Below are positions 6,073-7,366 of a stretch of 7,366 nt of DNA, piece by piece. The translations under genes were made by a program, and so were the position numbers. How positions within the stretch are numbered: the stretch's first letter is position 1; each line of letters begins with the position of its first letter. The notes under the pieces were generated by a model. That model worked only from the letters and a program-made list of their open reading frames with translations, made no database searches and was not told the origin of the DNA. Source of the stretch: Candidatus Izemoplasmatales bacterium. GTDB lineage: Bacteria; Bacillota_I; Bacilli_A; Izemoplasmatales; Hujiaoplasmataceae. The stretch is from assembly GCA_028702245.1 (NCBI GenBank), contig JAQVPE010000032.1:1-7366 (forward strand), given 5' to 3'.

Positions 6073-7366
6073 ATGAAAAAAACCTTTTATATCACCACAC
6101 CAATATATTATCCAAGCGGTAAATTGCATATCGGTTCCGCCTATACGACTTGTTTGTGCGATACCATCAGCCGCTATAAAGAACTTCAGGGGTATGATAC
6201 CCGGTTTTTGACCGGCATGGACGAACACGGTTTGAAAATCGCCGAAGCTGCCAAAAAGAACAACAAGACACCAATCGCCCATGTCGACCAGATTGCCCAG
6301 ATGACGAAATCATTATGGCAATTGCTTGCGATTAATAACGATGATTTCATCCGCACTACCGAAAGCCGTCACGAGACAGTCATCCAAGAAATATTTCAAC
6401 GACTGCTTGATTCGGGCGACATCTATCTTGGTGAGTATTCCGGAAACTACTGCGTCGAATGTGAGGCCTATTTTACACCCACACAACTCAAGGAAGGCGA
6501 TCTTTGTCCGGATTGCGGCCGCCCGACAACAATCGTCAAAGAAGAGACATATTTCTTCCGCCTATCGAAATATCAGGACCGACTTCTCCAATATATAGAA
6601 GATCATCCAAACTTTATTATTCCCGAGACCAGAAAAAACGAAGTTGTGCAATTTGTCAAATCGGGACTCAATGACTTGAGCGTTTCCAGAACCGCTTTTG
6701 ACTGGGGAGTCAAAGTCAAAAGCGATCCCCGCCATGTCATCTATGTTTGGATCGATGCCTTAAGCAATTATATCAGCGCTCTTGGTTACAATTCCAAAGA
6801 CGATTCGATGTATCAAAAATACTGGATTGAAGGCGATGAAGTCATTCATGTCATCGGCAAGGATATCCTTCGTTTCCATGCTGTCTACTGGCCATGCATT
6901 CTCATGGCTATCAACGAACCGATCGCCTTTAGGTTGTTTGTCCACGGCTGGTATCTCATGAAAGACGGCAAAATGTCCAAGTCGAGAGGCAATGTTATTT
7001 ATCCTGAGCAACTTGTCGAAAACTATGGACTCGATTGTTTCCGTTACTATATCGTCAAAGATCTTCCCTATGGAAATGACGGCTTGTTCACTCCCGAGGA
7101 TTATGTTACGAGGATCAATACTGAGTTAGTCAACGATTACGGCAATCTAGTCAGCCGGGCAATCACGATGGTAAACAAGTATTTCCAAGGGTCGGTCGAA
7201 CAGACACCTCACTCGCACAAACTTTCCAGTTTCGAACAAGAGCTCGAGGAAACGGCAAAAGAAGTAGTTGACAATTACATCGAAGCCATGGATAATTTCA
7301 AAGTATCCCAAGCCCTTTTTGAAGTATCCAGACTTGTCAACAGAACCAACAAACTGATCGACGAGA
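6073..7366 (+). CDS. metG: Methionyl-tRNA synthetase, C-terminus cut by window edge
   Basis: Class I aminoacyl-tRNA synthetase that charges tRNA-Met for initiation and elongation. 431 codons are open to the edge; the family is about 510-660 residues, so part of the anticodon-binding domain and any C-terminal tRNA-binding domain lie outside. Seen in order: FYITTPIYYPSGKLHIG (5-21), the HIGH motif written HIGS (19-22); GMDEHGLKI (48-56), where GTDEHGQKI is usual; a zinc knuckle with CVEC (127-130) and CPDC (145-148); SRTAFDWGVKV (205-215) and YVWIDALSNYI (224-234); KMSKS (300-304) followed by RGNVI; and NDYGNLVSRA (354-363), which opens the helical anticodon-binding domain. The ATG at 6073 follows AGAGGA (6061-6066) with 6 nt spacing. 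No T-box leader fits in the 10-nt gap after the DJ-1 gene. The reading frame is intact throughout. Confidence 0.96.
   Translation, partial: MKKTFYITTPIYYPSGKLHIGSAYTTCLCDTISRYKELQGYDTRFLTGMDEHGLKIAEAAKKNNKTPIAHVDQIAQMTKSLWQLLAINNDDFIRTTESRHETVIQEIFQRLLDSGDIYLGEYSGNYCVECEAYFTPTQLKEGDLCPDCGRPTTIVKEETYFFRLSKYQDRLLQYIEDHPNFIIPETRKNEVVQFVKSGLNDLSVSRTAFDWGVKVKSDPRHVIYVWIDALSNYISALGYNSKDDSMYQKYWIEGDEVIHVIGKDILRFHAVYWPCILMAINEPIAFRLFVHGWYLMKDGKMSKSRGNVIYPEQLVENYGLDCFRYYIVKDLPYGNDGLFTPEDYVTRINTELVNDYGNLVSRAITMVNKYFQGSVEQTPHSHKLSSFEQELEETAKEVVDNYIEAMDNFKVSQALFEVSRLVNRTNKLIDE

Noticed and set aside
1..7366. Mobile elements, CRISPR arrays, tRNA or rRNA genes, toxin-antitoxin or phage-defence modules
   Set aside because: Coding sequence of recognised housekeeping or transporter families fills almost the whole window. 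I saw no repeat arrays, terminal inverted repeats, transposase motifs or RNA gene signatures.

Overview
The window carries ordinary chromosomal genes of a Bacillota-type (low-GC Gram-positive or Mollicutes-related) bacterium. The evidence is the gene order tmk-holB-ricT(yaaT)-trmN6(yabB)-rsmI-...-metG, which is the Bacillus subtilis tmk-to-metS neighbourhood in compacted form. Strong AGGAGG-like ribosome binding sites and Bacilli-like motifs (DRF in thymidylate kinase, the six-cysteine RicT core) agree with this. TGA is a stop codon (the ABC ATPase, tmk and rsmI all end in TGA) and Trp is TGG, so the Mycoplasma code does not apply. Base composition looks moderate rather than extremely AT-rich. 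I cannot name a species; an uncultured Bacilli, Erysipelotrichia or Izemoplasma/Acholeplasma-type lineage would fit.

Layout. Positions 1-1246 (minus strand) hold two translationally coupled genes of a zinc/manganese-type ABC importer: an ATPase and an ABC-3 family permease whose C-terminus runs off the left edge. A divergent intergenic region of about 111 bp (1247-1357) carries plausible promoters in both directions. Positions 1358-5473 (plus strand) form a tightly packed run: tmk (dTMP kinase), holB (DNA polymerase III delta'), ricT (PSP1/YaaT), trmN6 (tRNA1(Val) A37 N6-methyltransferase) and rsmI (16S rRNA C1402 2'-O-methyltransferase). The genes overlap by 4, 32 and 17 nt or are separated by 14 nt, so one transcript is likely. 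Across the end of rsmI lies a good extended -10 promoter (5453-5482). It is followed by a DJ-1/PfpI-family gene (5511-6062) and metG (6073 to beyond the right edge), which encodes methionyl-tRNA synthetase.

How the genes fit together. The tmk run combines dTTP supply, the replication clamp loader, tRNA and rRNA modification, and a regulator of RNA maturation. metG supplies Met-tRNA. The DJ-1 gene is the one resident not expected from the B. subtilis order, and it probably shares a transcript with metG. The metal importer is divergent and functionally unrelated.

I found no convincing undescribed system. Points worth a second look are the reduced synteny (yaaQ, yaaR, yabA and yazA absent), the inserted DJ-1 gene with its internal promoter, unusual active-site residues in MetRS, and an altered SRC motif in HolB. 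I saw no RNA genes, CRISPR arrays, insertion sequences, large repeats or intrinsic terminators.
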